From: an uncultured Ignavibacteriales bacterium
GTDB taxonomy: Bacteria > Bacteroidota > Ignavibacteria > Ignavibacteriales > Ignavibacteriaceae
NCBI GenBank assembly: GCA_903843135.1
Contig: CAIMOS010000246.1
Span: 1-50,397 of the forward strand
Direction of reading: 5' to 3'
DNA: 50,397 bases
Shown: positions 7,903-16,807 of the stretch, piece by piece
Layout of the letters: every line of letters starts with the position of its first letter
Position numbering within the stretch: the stretch's first letter is position 1
Position numbers and translations under genes: made by a program
The notes under the pieces: generated by a model
Database searches by the model: none
What the model saw: the letters and a program-made list of their open reading frames with translations, nothing else
What the model was told of the DNA's origin: nothing

Positions 7903-9150
7903 CTAAGACTTCTGTTCCCAGATCTGTGCCAGAGTGACAATTACGCGCACAGCCATTTCCATATCCTGGATGGAAACCCATTCGGTTCTGGAGTGGAACG
8001 CGTGCTCGCCCGCGAAGATATTAGGAGTGGGAAGGCCCATAAATGAGAGCCTCGCGCCGTCCGTGCCGCCGCGTATCGGGTGCTGGATCGGATTGATATT
8101 AAGCTGTTTCATCGCTTCCATTGCGTAATCAGATACCTGAGGGTGGTCGCGGAGAACTTCATACATATTCCTGTACTGCTCTATCACCTTCACATCAAGG
8201 CGCGCTCCGGGAAATTGCGCAACGGTATCTTCCGCCAGTTTCTGAAGGAATGACTCAAATTCTTTCAGTTTCGGCGTTTCGAAATCGCGGATGATGAACT
8301 TAAGCGTAGTCTCTTCTTCGTTTCCGTTGAAAGATACGCAGTGAACATATCCCTCACGCTTCTCTGTTGTTTCCGGCGAGAGCCTGTCTTTCGGAAGGCT
8401 TTCGATAAAACGAGACGCGATTTTAATCGAATTGATCATTTTGTCTTTTGCGTAACCGGGATGGATATTCCGTCCGGTGAACTTAAACACCATCGCGTCG
8501 GCGCTGAATGTTTCGATCTCAATCTCGCCGCGCGTCTGGCCGTCTATTGTATATGCATACTTCGCGCCGAATTTCTTTACATCGAATTTTTCTGTGCCTC
8601 TTCCTACTTCTTCATCAGGCGTAAAGCAGATTTTTACAGGGCCGTGCTTTACTTCGGGATGAGAAAGGAAATAATTAACCGCGTCCACAATTTCTGCAAC
8701 TCCGCATTTATTATCGGCGCCGAGAAGTGTGGATCCGTCCGAAGTGATGATATCGTAACCCTTCATATTCTCAAGGTCCGGGTTATCCGCGGCTTTGATT
8801 ACCTGACCGTCTTTCGGAAGGACGATATCACCGCCCTGATAGTTTTTATGTATCATCGCGATAACATTTTCGCCCGAAACTGCGGGAGATGTATCCACGT
8901 GAGCAATGAATCCTATTGCGGGCACATCCTTCGTGGTGTTCGAAGGGAGGGTGGCCATAACATAGCCGTTCTCATCCATATGAGCATCGGCAAGTCCCAT
9001 CGCCTTCAGGTCATCAGCAAGCCGCTGTGAAAGTATTTTCTGTTTCGCGGTCGTGGGGAAACATTCCGCTTCGTCATCTGACTTCGTGTCATACTTAACG
9101 TATTCAAGGAACCTTTCCACGCACGTGAATTTATATTTATCGTCAAACAT
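7903..9150 (-). CDS. pepT: Peptidase T (tripeptide aminopeptidase, M20)
   Basis: 415 aa, close to the 408-410 aa of known PepT. This zinc enzyme removes the N-terminal residue of tripeptides in the cytosol. Metal and catalytic landmarks are complete: AHVDTSPA (H84, D86), LLGADNKCG (D146), TPDEEVGRG (E180-E181), the family segment YTIDGQTRGEIEIETF and late GTDGARLSFMGLPTPN with HAFHSRTEW. It starts 22 bp after the OPT transporter gene, so the pair forms a peptide import and cleavage operon. Confidence 0.97.
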   Translation of the reverse strand: MFDDKYKFTCVERFLEYVKYDTKSDDEAECFPTTAKQKILSQRLADDLKAMGLADAHMDENGYVMATLPSNTTKDVPAIGFIAHVDTSPAVSGENVIAMIHKNYQGGDIVLPKDGQVIKAADNPDLENMKGYDIITSDGSTLLGADNKCGVAEIVDAVNYFLSHPEVKHGPVKICFTPDEEVGRGTEKFDVKKFGAKYAYTIDGQTRGEIEIETFSADAMVFKFTGRNIHPGYAKDKMINSIKIASRFIESLPKDRLSPETTEKREGYVHCVSFNGNEEETTLKFIIRDFETPKLKEFESFLQKLAEDTVAQFPGARLDVKVIEQYRNMYEVLRDHPQVSDYAMEAMKQLNINPIQHPIRGGTDGARLSFMGLPTPNIFAGEHAFHSRTEWVSIQDMEMAVRVIVTLAQIWEQKS

Positions 9151-9172
9151 ATTTTCTCCTATTTATAATCAA

Positions 9173-11152
9173 TTAATCTTCTGATGGTTTTCCGCGGAGC
9201 GAATCCCAGATCATATAAACGCTGAGAAGGGCAAGCATAATAAACGCAAGCCAGATCGCGCTGGAGGATTCCTGCCACTCTGTGTTAAGCCAGTTATATC
9301 CAAGATATCTTAAAAACGCGCTGATAACGCCCATCAGTGCGCCGCCGGCGATAAAGCCCGATGCGATGAGGGTTCCTCTTTCGCGCCTGCTGTTGTTTAC
9401 TTTTTCGTCTTTGCTTCTTGTTGATACGTAATGGGCAATAAGTCCGCCGAAAAGTATCGGTGTGTTCAGTTCGAGCGGGATGTACATACCAAGCGCGAAT
9501 GCGAGCGCCGGGACCTTAAGGCTTGTAAGGATCAGCGCCATAAAAGCGCCGGCAAGATAAAGCATCCACGGAGCCGGCTGCTGGTCCATAAGGGGCTGAA
9601 TTACCGCTGCCATCGCGTTTGCCTGCGGAGCGACCAGGGCGTTGTCTCCGGTAAATCCGTAAGTTTCGTTCAGTACAAGTATTACATAACCAACCGTTGC
9701 CGCCGATACGAACGTTCCGAGGAATTTCCAGGTCTCCTGTTTATACGGTGAAGTGCCGAGCCAGTATCCGATCTTAAGGTCGGTTATGAAACCGCCTGCC
9801 ATCGAAAGGGCAGTGCAGACAACTCCGCCGATTATCAGCGCGACAACCATTCCCTCTTTTCCCGCTATTCCCGCGCTCAGCAGGATAATCGAGGAAAGGA
9901 TGAGGGTCATAAGGGTCATACCCGATACAGGGTTAGTGCCGACAATCGCGATTGCGTTCGCGGCAACTGTTGTAAATAGAAACGATATAATTACTACTAT
10001 CGCAAGACCGAGCAGAGCGTGTCCGTAATTATAAACAACTCCGTACTGGAAGAACAGAAACAGCATAATCGCAGTAACTGCTATCAGTCCGACAATCATA
10101 CCCATTGGGAGATCGCGGTGGGTCCTGATCTTATCGCCGTTGGCACCCTTGCCGCCGAATATTTCGCTCGCGGCGAGTTTGAAGGCCGATCCGATTATCT
10201 TAGACGACCGGATGATGCCGATAACGCCTGCCATCGCTATGCCGCCTATACCGATATGGCGCACATAATTCCTGAAAATTTCTTCCGCGGACATTTCGCT
10301 GATCAGCTTCGTTGCTGTTGCGCCCAGCGGCGTCATCAATCCCCCGCCGATATATGACACCACCGGAATCAGCACATACCACGAAAGGAACGAGCCTGCC
10401 GCTATGATCGCGGAATATTTAAGCCCGACTATGTACCCAAGACCGACTACAGCCGCACCGACATTTATCTTAAAAACTATTTTTGCCTGGTCCGCAAGTT
10501 TTGCTCCGAGTTCAAATACACGGGTGGTGAATACTTCGTTCCACCAGCCGAAACTTGCAATTATAAAATCATAGATACCGCCGATAAGTCCGCTGACGAC
10601 GAGCACCTTTGCTTCGTTGCCTCCTTTTTCGCCGGCGACAAGCACTTCAGTAGTGGCTGTTGCTTCGGGGAAGGGGAACTTGCCGTGCATTTCCGCCACG
10701 AAATATTTCCTGAACGGAATAAGGAAAAGTATGCCGAGAAAACCGCCGAAGAGCGAGGCGAGGAATATCTGGTAGAACTGCGCGTTCAAATCTAATATAT
10801 ATAGCGCCGGGATGGTGAAAATAGCTCCGGCTACGATCACGCCGCTGCTCGCGCCGATAGACTGGATAATCACATTTTCTCCCAGCGCATTTTTGCGTTT
10901 TGTAACCGCTGAGAGCCCGACCGCAATAATCGCGATCGGAATAGCTGCTTCAAAAACCTGGCCGATTTTCAGCCCCAGGTACGCGGCCGCGGCTGAGAAG
11001 AGCACAGCCATTATCAGTCCCCAGGTTACAGAATAAACAGTTACTTCGGGTGGTTTGCCCATAGGGTTCATTACCGGCTGGTATGATTCCCCCTCTTTCA
11101 GTTCAGAATATGCATTGTGCGGTAAACCTTTTCCGCTTGAATGTACTTCCAT
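9173..11152 (-). CDS. OPT-family oligopeptide transporter
   Basis: 659 aa and very hydrophobic, with about 15-16 predicted membrane helices. It is typical of the bacterial OPT family, proton-coupled carriers of small peptides or metal chelates. Family landmarks are the N-terminal PPEVTVYSVTWGLIMAVLFS helix, YLGLKIGQVFEA, LGENVIIQSIGASSG and KFPFPEATATTEVLVAGE. The ATG at 11152 is preceded by a cytosolic leader of about 35 residues. It is first in the operon with pepT, which favours peptides as substrate. Confidence 0.94.
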   Translation of the reverse strand: MEVHSSGKGLPHNAYSELKEGESYQPVMNPMGKPPEVTVYSVTWGLIMAVLFSAAAAYLGLKIGQVFEAAIPIAIIAVGLSAVTKRKNALGENVIIQSIGASSGVIVAGAIFTIPALYILDLNAQFYQIFLASLFGGFLGILFLIPFRKYFVAEMHGKFPFPEATATTEVLVAGEKGGNEAKVLVVSGLIGGIYDFIIASFGWWNEVFTTRVFELGAKLADQAKIVFKINVGAAVVGLGYIVGLKYSAIIAAGSFLSWYVLIPVVSYIGGGLMTPLGATATKLISEMSAEEIFRNYVRHIGIGGIAMAGVIGIIRSSKIIGSAFKLAASEIFGGKGANGDKIRTHRDLPMGMIVGLIAVTAIMLFLFFQYGVVYNYGHALLGLAIVVIISFLFTTVAANAIAIVGTNPVSGMTLMTLILSSIILLSAGIAGKEGMVVALIIGGVVCTALSMAGGFITDLKIGYWLGTSPYKQETWKFLGTFVSAATVGYVILVLNETYGFTGDNALVAPQANAMAAVIQPLMDQQPAPWMLYLAGAFMALILTSLKVPALAFALGMYIPLELNTPILFGGLIAHYVSTRSKDEKVNNSRRERGTLIASGFIAGGALMGVISAFLRYLGYNWLNTEWQESSSAIWLAFIMLALLSVYMIWDSLRGKPSED

Positions 11153-11914
11153 AGAAGCCCTTCGGTTGGTTTAAGAATATTAAATCGTTAATTAAATAAT
11201 TCCTAAACTTAAGGTATTAATGTTAATTGGTAAAGTGAAATTTTGCCGGTTTTGGACCGTGTTTCCGGCACGCCGGCGGCCTTGCGGATTCATCTGAATT
11301 ATTGGCGGCAAAATCGCAGCAGAACTAAAAAAATATGCCGCTCCCCTGGAACTTCTTAGCGATCGGGACGTTCATTTTTTACTAATGTGCCGTCCCGCTG
11401 GGACTAATTCTAATTACTTAAGTGAAAGCAATAACCTGGCGTGTCTGCGAATGGTAATTATCTGACAATCAGATACTATGTAAAAAGCTCAGCATAATAT
11501 CATCTCAATAGGCTTCGCCCGTCTTTCCGGTGTATTGAGTAGTAATTATATGGCGATGTTGAATTAATCTTTAAATTGGCTCTGCTCTTCAGTAATCAAT
11601 GCCTGAACTGCGCAGCAGTGGCATCTTATTAACTAACGAGTCCAAAAAATTTAACAGAGTCCCATCGGGACGACAAATTCTCGAATGCCGCCGATAAATC
11701 AGTTGATCCTCTTTGCGTTTTTATCAGAAAACTCATTCCCCGAGAAAAACAGCCCCGCAAAGAATGCCCGGATATTTCTCCAAAAACGCAATCAGGATAC
11801 TCATAAATAGTAATTGCAGATTTCGTGTATAAACATCTGACGATTGACTGTACTGTGAAAAATGCTCTGTTATAGTTAACTTTAAATTACAAAAAAAATT
11901 ATTCGTGAGTTAAA
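11153..11914. repeat. Gene-free island of degraded palindromic repeats
   Basis: 762 bp without a credible gene, between the divergent OPT and VIT-protein starts. It contains two copies of a GTCCC-N3-GGGAC element in opposite orientation: 11392-11404 (minus-strand reading AGTCCCAGCGGGACGGCACA) and 11659-11671 (AGTCCCATCGGGACGACAAA). It also holds partial motifs such as CGATCGGGACG (11360-11370) and ACTGCGCAGCAGT near 11607. The promoters for both flanking genes must also lie here, but I cannot place them. Confidence 0.6.
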
Positions 11915-14900
11915 ATGTTTTTTCGCAACCTTCACTTACGTTTAGCCGGCTTGATTATTCTAAGCCTGATCAGTTTCGCAGATGTTTCGGGTACAAATTC
12001 TTTAGTAGCACGTGTTCCTAATATTCCCGGTCAGCAACCGGCATACATAAAGAATGCCCTTCTCGTTGCCGAACCTCACGGCGCCTATGTTGAACAAGCG
12101 CTCTATCTTGAGTACACAGATAATTATGCTTTCCCCGGATCCAACAGTGTGGAGATCATACACCGTTTTGAAATGCCCGAAGGCGCAGTAATTAATGATC
12201 TTTGGCTGTGGATAGGCGACCAGGTAATGCAGGGGCTTATACTTGACGTGTGGAAAGCACGTTCAATATATGATTCAATTGTGGCGATGAAGCGCGATCC
12301 TGCATTCCTAACAAAAAAAGGGAACCAGTACGAACTGCACGTCTATCCCCTTGTCTCCGGAATGACACGAAAAATCAAATTAAATTTTATCACTCCGGCA
12401 CAATGGAACGGCAACATCGGATTGGCCGAACTTCCGTTAAAATTCCTCAAAGCAAGCAATGATGACATTGTAAAACTGGACATCCTGTTCAGGACCAGGC
12501 AGGACATCTGGGGACAACCTTCAATTCCGCAGATTCCCGGATTGGGCTTTTATCATTACGTTGATACGATGGGTTACAAATACAAAAAGACTTATATACT
12601 CAACGTAAAATCATACCAGGACCTTAACCTTGCTTTCTCGCCGGAGTTTACAAACGGAGCTTACTTTAATAACAATTTTATTCCGCGCGATAAAAATTAT
12701 TTCCAGTTTGCTTTTGTGCCATACAGGATTATGAGTATCAACGATATTGATTCGTCTTCCAAAAAGGTGGTGATCGGCATTGATCTTGGCGGCTCTCAGA
12801 ATAAAAATTATCCGGTTTTAATTCCGAACCTCAAATCCTCAATAAATTCAGCTTTAAAACAAAATGATAAGTTGAATATCTATGTTGCCGGCGCTGCGAG
12901 AATAAAAAACATTTCCGGGGGCTGGCGGAATAACGGCCCGGGTGTTGTTGATACAATTCTTAACGCGTTTGTCTCATCGCCTTACGCAGACAGCATACAA
13001 CAGGAAGTGCGGTCAAGAATTATTTATTCTGATGCTAATGCGGTGCAGATGTGGTCGTTCACGGATATAAATTCGTTTGCCGTGCCTCAGTATTACAATA
13101 CTATAGTCCAGGCAAGAAATTATTTTAATACGGCAGAGATCGTCACTTCCTATAACCACGGGCACGAACGCCTCCTTACCACTAACGAGGCGCAGCTGGT
13201 TTTGCAGTCATTAGATTCCCTTTTCAGCCGCGGCGGCAAGTTCCTTACATACTGGGACCTCAACAGGCAAAATAACCTGGAAAAATTAGTCACGCATTAT
13301 ATTCCTTCACTCAGCATTGAATACAGATCCTCCGCGACAAAAACACTTTACCGCACACCTGACGGTAATATCAGCGGCAATTTTCCCGAGTCATTCGACC
13401 GGGCGGGATCGTATTTTTTCAAGTATTCAGACTCTACAGTGAAGAAAGAACTTGTTGATGCGAACGGTTATCCCTGCCTGATAACAAAACGGCTGGGTAA
13501 CAACGGCCTGCTCATCGTTTCCGGAATGTGGTCATTTAACGACGATCAACCGCTCCGCAGAATGCTGGCAATTGCGCTGATGGGGCTTAATCAGTCAGCC
13601 AGCGAAGAAATGTATATGCTGACAAAATTGCTTGAGAATATAAAGTCACAGCACTCCGGCGACTCGGTAAACACGGCGCTTGTTTTCAGCAACTGCGATT
13701 CGCTTGTCACAAGTTCCGGGGCAGCGGCGTGGGTGAATGCATACCGTGAAAATTTTGTTACCGCGCCCAGATTTAAATCAGTAAACCTGCTTGACGGTAG
13801 TGTAATTATGCCTCCTTCCGTTACGGTATTGGGGTCAACCTACTATGGCAGCGGGTATCTTATGAAAGCGCTTGCCAATATTTCACGCGGGCTGCATTTC
13901 GAAACCCACACATCTTCCTGGAGCGCGATTAATCAGCAGATTCAGCCGGAACTCAGGCCTATCGCGGATACTATCACTCTGGTTCCTCAGTTCCAGAACC
14001 CAACTGACTCACTGTACGAACTGAGAGAAGTAGTTAATAACCCGATAAACCCGGAACAGCCGGTTGTTTATATCGGCTCAACAAATACGATGGCCCCGGT
14101 AACTATGGATGTAAATATTAAATTCATTGATATACCCGACACACGCCATTACAGCAGCCAGTTCGCGGTATCGCTTGATACGACATTAAACTTAAGGATC
14201 ATCAAAGCTTCTCTTGGGAACGAGCTGCTGAAAGAAAAGTTTTTATATTCGAGCGCCGACACGGCGGGTATAGTCGCCACGGCAGTGAGAAATAATCTTC
14301 TCAGCGATTACACGGCTTTTCTGTGCCTTGAACCTAATGATACCATCCATCCGCTTACAAATCCTTATGATGAGACACGGATCCCTGTTGAACTCACTTC
14401 TTGTTATCTGAAATCTGATTCGGGAAGAGTAAGCATTTATTGGGAGACCGCGACAGAACTTAATAACCGCGGTTACCGGCTCGATAAGATATGCGGAGGA
14501 AGGACAACCACGGTCGGGCACTTACCCGGTAAAGGGACAACACTTACGCCGAGCAAATATGTTTTGCACGATATGAATATAAGCGCTTCTGACGGCGCTT
14601 TGATCAGGTATTATCTTTATCAGCAGGATTATGACGGAACGGAACGCCTGATTGCCGAACTTGAATACAAGAACAATGTATTGCCTGCGGTATTTGCGTT
14701 GGCTCAGAACTACCCTAATCCGTTCAATCCGGAAACGATTATCAATTATCTAATACCAATGATCAATGATCAGTCAAATGCAGTCCGGGTAACACTCATA
14801 GTATATGACATACTCGGCAATGTAGTTGCAACACTTGTAAATGAAACAAAACCGGCGGGGAGTTACAGTGTGAGCTTCAACGCATCCAACTTGCCAAGCG

Positions 14901-14968
14901 GCGTTTATATTTACAGAATGCAGGCGGGCAGTTTTACGGATGTTAAAAAATTAACGATCATTAAATAA
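11915..14968 (+). CDS. Secreted VIT-domain protein with degenerate vWA region and T9SS sorting domain
   Basis: 1017 aa. A signal peptide (about 1-27) is followed by a vault/inter-alpha-trypsin (VIT) domain at about 45-165 (LYLEYTDNYAFPGSNSVEIIHRF, split here by wording only; then MPEGAVINDLWLWIGD, KARSIYDSIVAMKRDPAFL). A vWA-like region begins near 283, but its metal-binding DxSxS motif reads DLGGS (D290), so classical metal-dependent adhesion is unlikely. A long central part has no family I recognise. The T9SS sorting domain occupies about 928-1017 and carries the extra stretch MINDQSNAV after NYLIP. VIT-vWA proteins are usually surface adhesion or matrix proteins. It is transcribed alone and ends at a terminator shared with the opposing operon. 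Confidence 0.88.
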   Translation: MFFRNLHLRLAGLIILSLISFADVSGTNSLVARVPNIPGQQPAYIKNALLVAEPHGAYVEQALYLEYTDNYAFPGSNSVEIIHRFEMPEGAVINDLWLWIGDQVMQGLILDVWKARSIYDSIVAMKRDPAFLTKKGNQYELHVYPLVSGMTRKIKLNFITPAQWNGNIGLAELPLKFLKASNDDIVKLDILFRTRQDIWGQPSIPQIPGLGFYHYVDTMGYKYKKTYILNVKSYQDLNLAFSPEFTNGAYFNNNFIPRDKNYFQFAFVPYRIMSINDIDSSSKKVVIGIDLGGSQNKNYPVLIPNLKSSINSALKQNDKLNIYVAGAARIKNISGGWRNNGPGVVDTILNAFVSSPYADSIQQEVRSRIIYSDANAVQMWSFTDINSFAVPQYYNTIVQARNYFNTAEIVTSYNHGHERLLTTNEAQLVLQSLDSLFSRGGKFLTYWDLNRQNNLEKLVTHYIPSLSIEYRSSATKTLYRTPDGNISGNFPESFDRAGSYFFKYSDSTVKKELVDANGYPCLITKRLGNNGLLIVSGMWSFNDDQPLRRMLAIALMGLNQSASEEMYMLTKLLENIKSQHSGDSVNTALVFSNCDSLVTSSGAAAWVNAYRENFVTAPRFKSVNLLDGSVIMPPSVTVLGSTYYGSGYLMKALANISRGLHFETHTSSWSAINQQIQPELRPIADTITLVPQFQNPTDSLYELREVVNNPINPEQPVVYIGSTNTMAPVTMDVNIKFIDIPDTRHYSSQFAVSLDTTLNLRIIKASLGNELLKEKFLYSSADTAGIVATAVRNNLLSDYTAFLCLEPNDTIHPLTNPYDETRIPVELTSCYLKSDSGRVSIYWETATELNNRGYRLDKICGGRTTTVGHLPGKGTTLTPSKYVLHDMNISASDGALIRYYLYQQDYDGTERLIAELEYKNNVLPAVFALAQNYPNPFNPETIINYLIPMINDQSNAVRVTLIVYDILGNVVATLVNETKPAGSYSVSFNASNLPSGVYIYRMQAGSFTDVKKLTIIK
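14730..14819 (+). repeat. Sorting-domain DNA nearly identical to 20921-21010
   Basis: The 90 bases coding for the start of the VIT protein's sorting domain match the minus strand of 20921-21010 at 81 of 90 positions without gaps. The host genes are otherwise unrelated. This is a duplicated or converted sorting-domain segment. Confidence 0.8.
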
Positions 14969-15010
14969 CGTTTATCTTTAAGGCCGGCAACAGTTTTAAC
15001 ACAAACCCTA

Positions 15011-15048
15011 AAAATGAAAATCCCTCACGCGAGGGATTTTCATTTTTT
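15011..15048. terminator. Bidirectional intrinsic terminator
   Basis: A 16-bp perfect stem (15011-15026 with 15031-15046, core AAAATCCCTC / GAGGGATTTT, loop ACGC) has T-runs on both strands. It ends the VIT-protein gene on the plus strand and the long arylsulfotransferase/phosphatase operon on the minus strand. Confidence 0.92.
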
Positions 15049-15068
15049 AACGAATTTTGATTCTCTCT

Positions 15069-16787
15069 TTATTTCAGGAGCATCATTTTTTTACTGATGT
15101 TAACATTCTCCCCGGTCAGCCTGTAGACATATATTCCGGATGGCAGGGCGCTGCCGTCGAAATTTACATTGTATATTCCGGGATCCAGATCTTTATCTAT
15201 AAGCGTTGCCGCTTCCCGCCCGATCATATCATATACAACCAATCTGTAGGTCCCGCTCTTAGCAATAGCTACGCGGATATTGGTGGAAGGATTAAACGGA
15301 TTCGGATAGTTCTGCATCAGCCCGAAAGAAGAAGGGTTTGCCCCTTCGTTATTGTCTGTCCCGGTCGGGTATAATTCAAGATAATCTCCCGGCGTTAAAT
15401 CCCTTCCTGCAAGCCCGGGATGTGTCGGGGCATATTTTTGCACGCGGAACACCATATTCAAATATTCTCCGGGGTGAGTCGGATCCTGAGCTATCACGGT
15501 CCCCTGCATCACCGGGCCTGTATTGATAACCGGACTGATATATTTCCAGACGACTTCTTTCGATTGAGTTACTTCGTACAAAGTTCCGTGAGTGCCGTCG
15601 CAGATAATTGTGTTCCCGTTAGGCTGACGCTGGGCGCCGGAGATTGCCCCTGCATATAAAGAAGTCGGCGGTGTCGCGGAATAGCTCCAGGTAAATCCGG
15701 CGGGCCCGAATGCCGTTCCGGTGGTACGCGAATAAAAACCATTGCTGTCAACAGGCGGAGTGATTTCTTCAATCGTCGAATAGTTCCTGCCGACGCCATT
15801 ATTAAAAACAGTGATATTGCCGTAGCCGGGAGAAGATGAATCGATCCATTCCGCGTCGTGCTGCTCGAAAAGTTTTTGCGTCGTGGCATTACCGGTTTTG
15901 TAACAAACGGGATTTCCCCAGCGGTAAAGAAGGTCGCCCCCTTTTCCGTACCTGCCGCCGGTGTGCCCCGCGGCCTGTGCCGTTGTTGTTGAGTGGTCAA
16001 TGATCCAGATCTCACTGTTCCCTCTTACGCTCATAAGTATCTGATCAAATTTAGGTATGTATGTAATTGAATTCATATGGTTCCAGAAACTTGGCAGTTT
16101 TCTCCCGTCACCGTCAGCGTCTACCAGTTCAGGATGGTCAGCCACTACGCCGTAATTTGGTTTCGACGGATCAAAGTCCTGTATAAGATGGTCCCACGTA
16201 TGCCATTCCCACACTATTGTTCCGCCGTAAGGGTAAGTCGGATGGACCTCCGCGACATAGTCGGGCAGCATATAACCTTTAGTCCTGATTTCGGGCTGGA
16301 ACTTGCTTGAATCAAATCCCGCGGCGAGCAGCTGCGTCATCGTCTTCTTTTCTACCGCGAGAAAAATAATATTGCCATTCGGAAGCGGCCGTATATCGTG
16401 ATGCGACATATATTCCGCGTTTGAATAATCAAATGCCCAGACCAGTGAATCGTTCCAGTCGTATTCTTCAATTCTTCCTCCCTCGCCGCCGCCGCTGCTC
16501 AGTTGTCCGTGGGTCATACACGATCTCAGCAGATTGCCGTTCGGAAGAAGATAAACTGACTGCCCCGGAGGATACTGGCTCTTTGTCCATTTATGGATTA
16601 CCCGCCCTTCGTTATTAATGAGGTATGTGGCAGTGTAAAGTTTCGGCGCGAGAAGAGTGTAGCCCTTCCAAACCTTCGCCGTGTCATTTATAAATACACC
16701 TACGGTCTGCGTCTGAGGTAATACAACTGTATTACACAGCATCAAAGCTGCAAGGAGTAAAGCGTGAAATATGTGCGAACGGTACAT
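15069..16787 (-). CDS. Arylsulfotransferase-like beta-propeller protein A, T9SS cargo
   Basis: 572 aa, the last gene of the operon. The signal peptide is about 1-25. The central 35-450 region is an arylsulfotransferase (ASST)-family propeller; known members move sulfate from phenolic sulfate esters to other phenols through a histidine intermediate. Histidine-rich conserved motifs are HHDIRPLPNGN (129-139), WEWHTWDHLIQDFDP (193-207), HMNSI (237-241), EQHDAEWI (308-315) and PNGNTIICDGTHG. The T9SS sorting domain is about 485-572 (MQNYPNPFNPSTN, VVYDMIGREAATL, KKMMLLK). The ATG follows an AGGAG ribosome site and lies 20 bp after paralogue B. The enzymatic role is inferred from family only. Confidence 0.9.
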   Translation of the reverse strand: MYRSHIFHALLLAALMLCNTVVLPQTQTVGVFINDTAKVWKGYTLLAPKLYTATYLINNEGRVIHKWTKSQYPPGQSVYLLPNGNLLRSCMTHGQLSSGGGEGGRIEEYDWNDSLVWAFDYSNAEYMSHHDIRPLPNGNIIFLAVEKKTMTQLLAAGFDSSKFQPEIRTKGYMLPDYVAEVHPTYPYGGTIVWEWHTWDHLIQDFDPSKPNYGVVADHPELVDADGDGRKLPSFWNHMNSITYIPKFDQILMSVRGNSEIWIIDHSTTTAQAAGHTGGRYGKGGDLLYRWGNPVCYKTGNATTQKLFEQHDAEWIDSSSPGYGNITVFNNGVGRNYSTIEEITPPVDSNGFYSRTTGTAFGPAGFTWSYSATPPTSLYAGAISGAQRQPNGNTIICDGTHGTLYEVTQSKEVVWKYISPVINTGPVMQGTVIAQDPTHPGEYLNMVFRVQKYAPTHPGLAGRDLTPGDYLELYPTGTDNNEGANPSSFGLMQNYPNPFNPSTNIRVAIAKSGTYRLVVYDMIGREAATLIDKDLDPGIYNVNFDGSALPSGIYVYRLTGENVNISKKMMLLK

Positions 16788-16807
16788 TTAGAGGTCTCCT
16801 GTTTAAA

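Noticed and set aside
8341-9030. 229-aa plus-strand reading frame opposite pepT
   Set aside because: It is the antisense of a certain peptidase T gene, has no domain, and its protein is rich in Cys, His and Arg as expected from a shadow frame.
11153-11914. tRNA or other stable RNA gene in the large gap
   Set aside because: I found no cloverleaf-like arm set or conserved T-loop sequence; the hairpins present are repeat palindromes.
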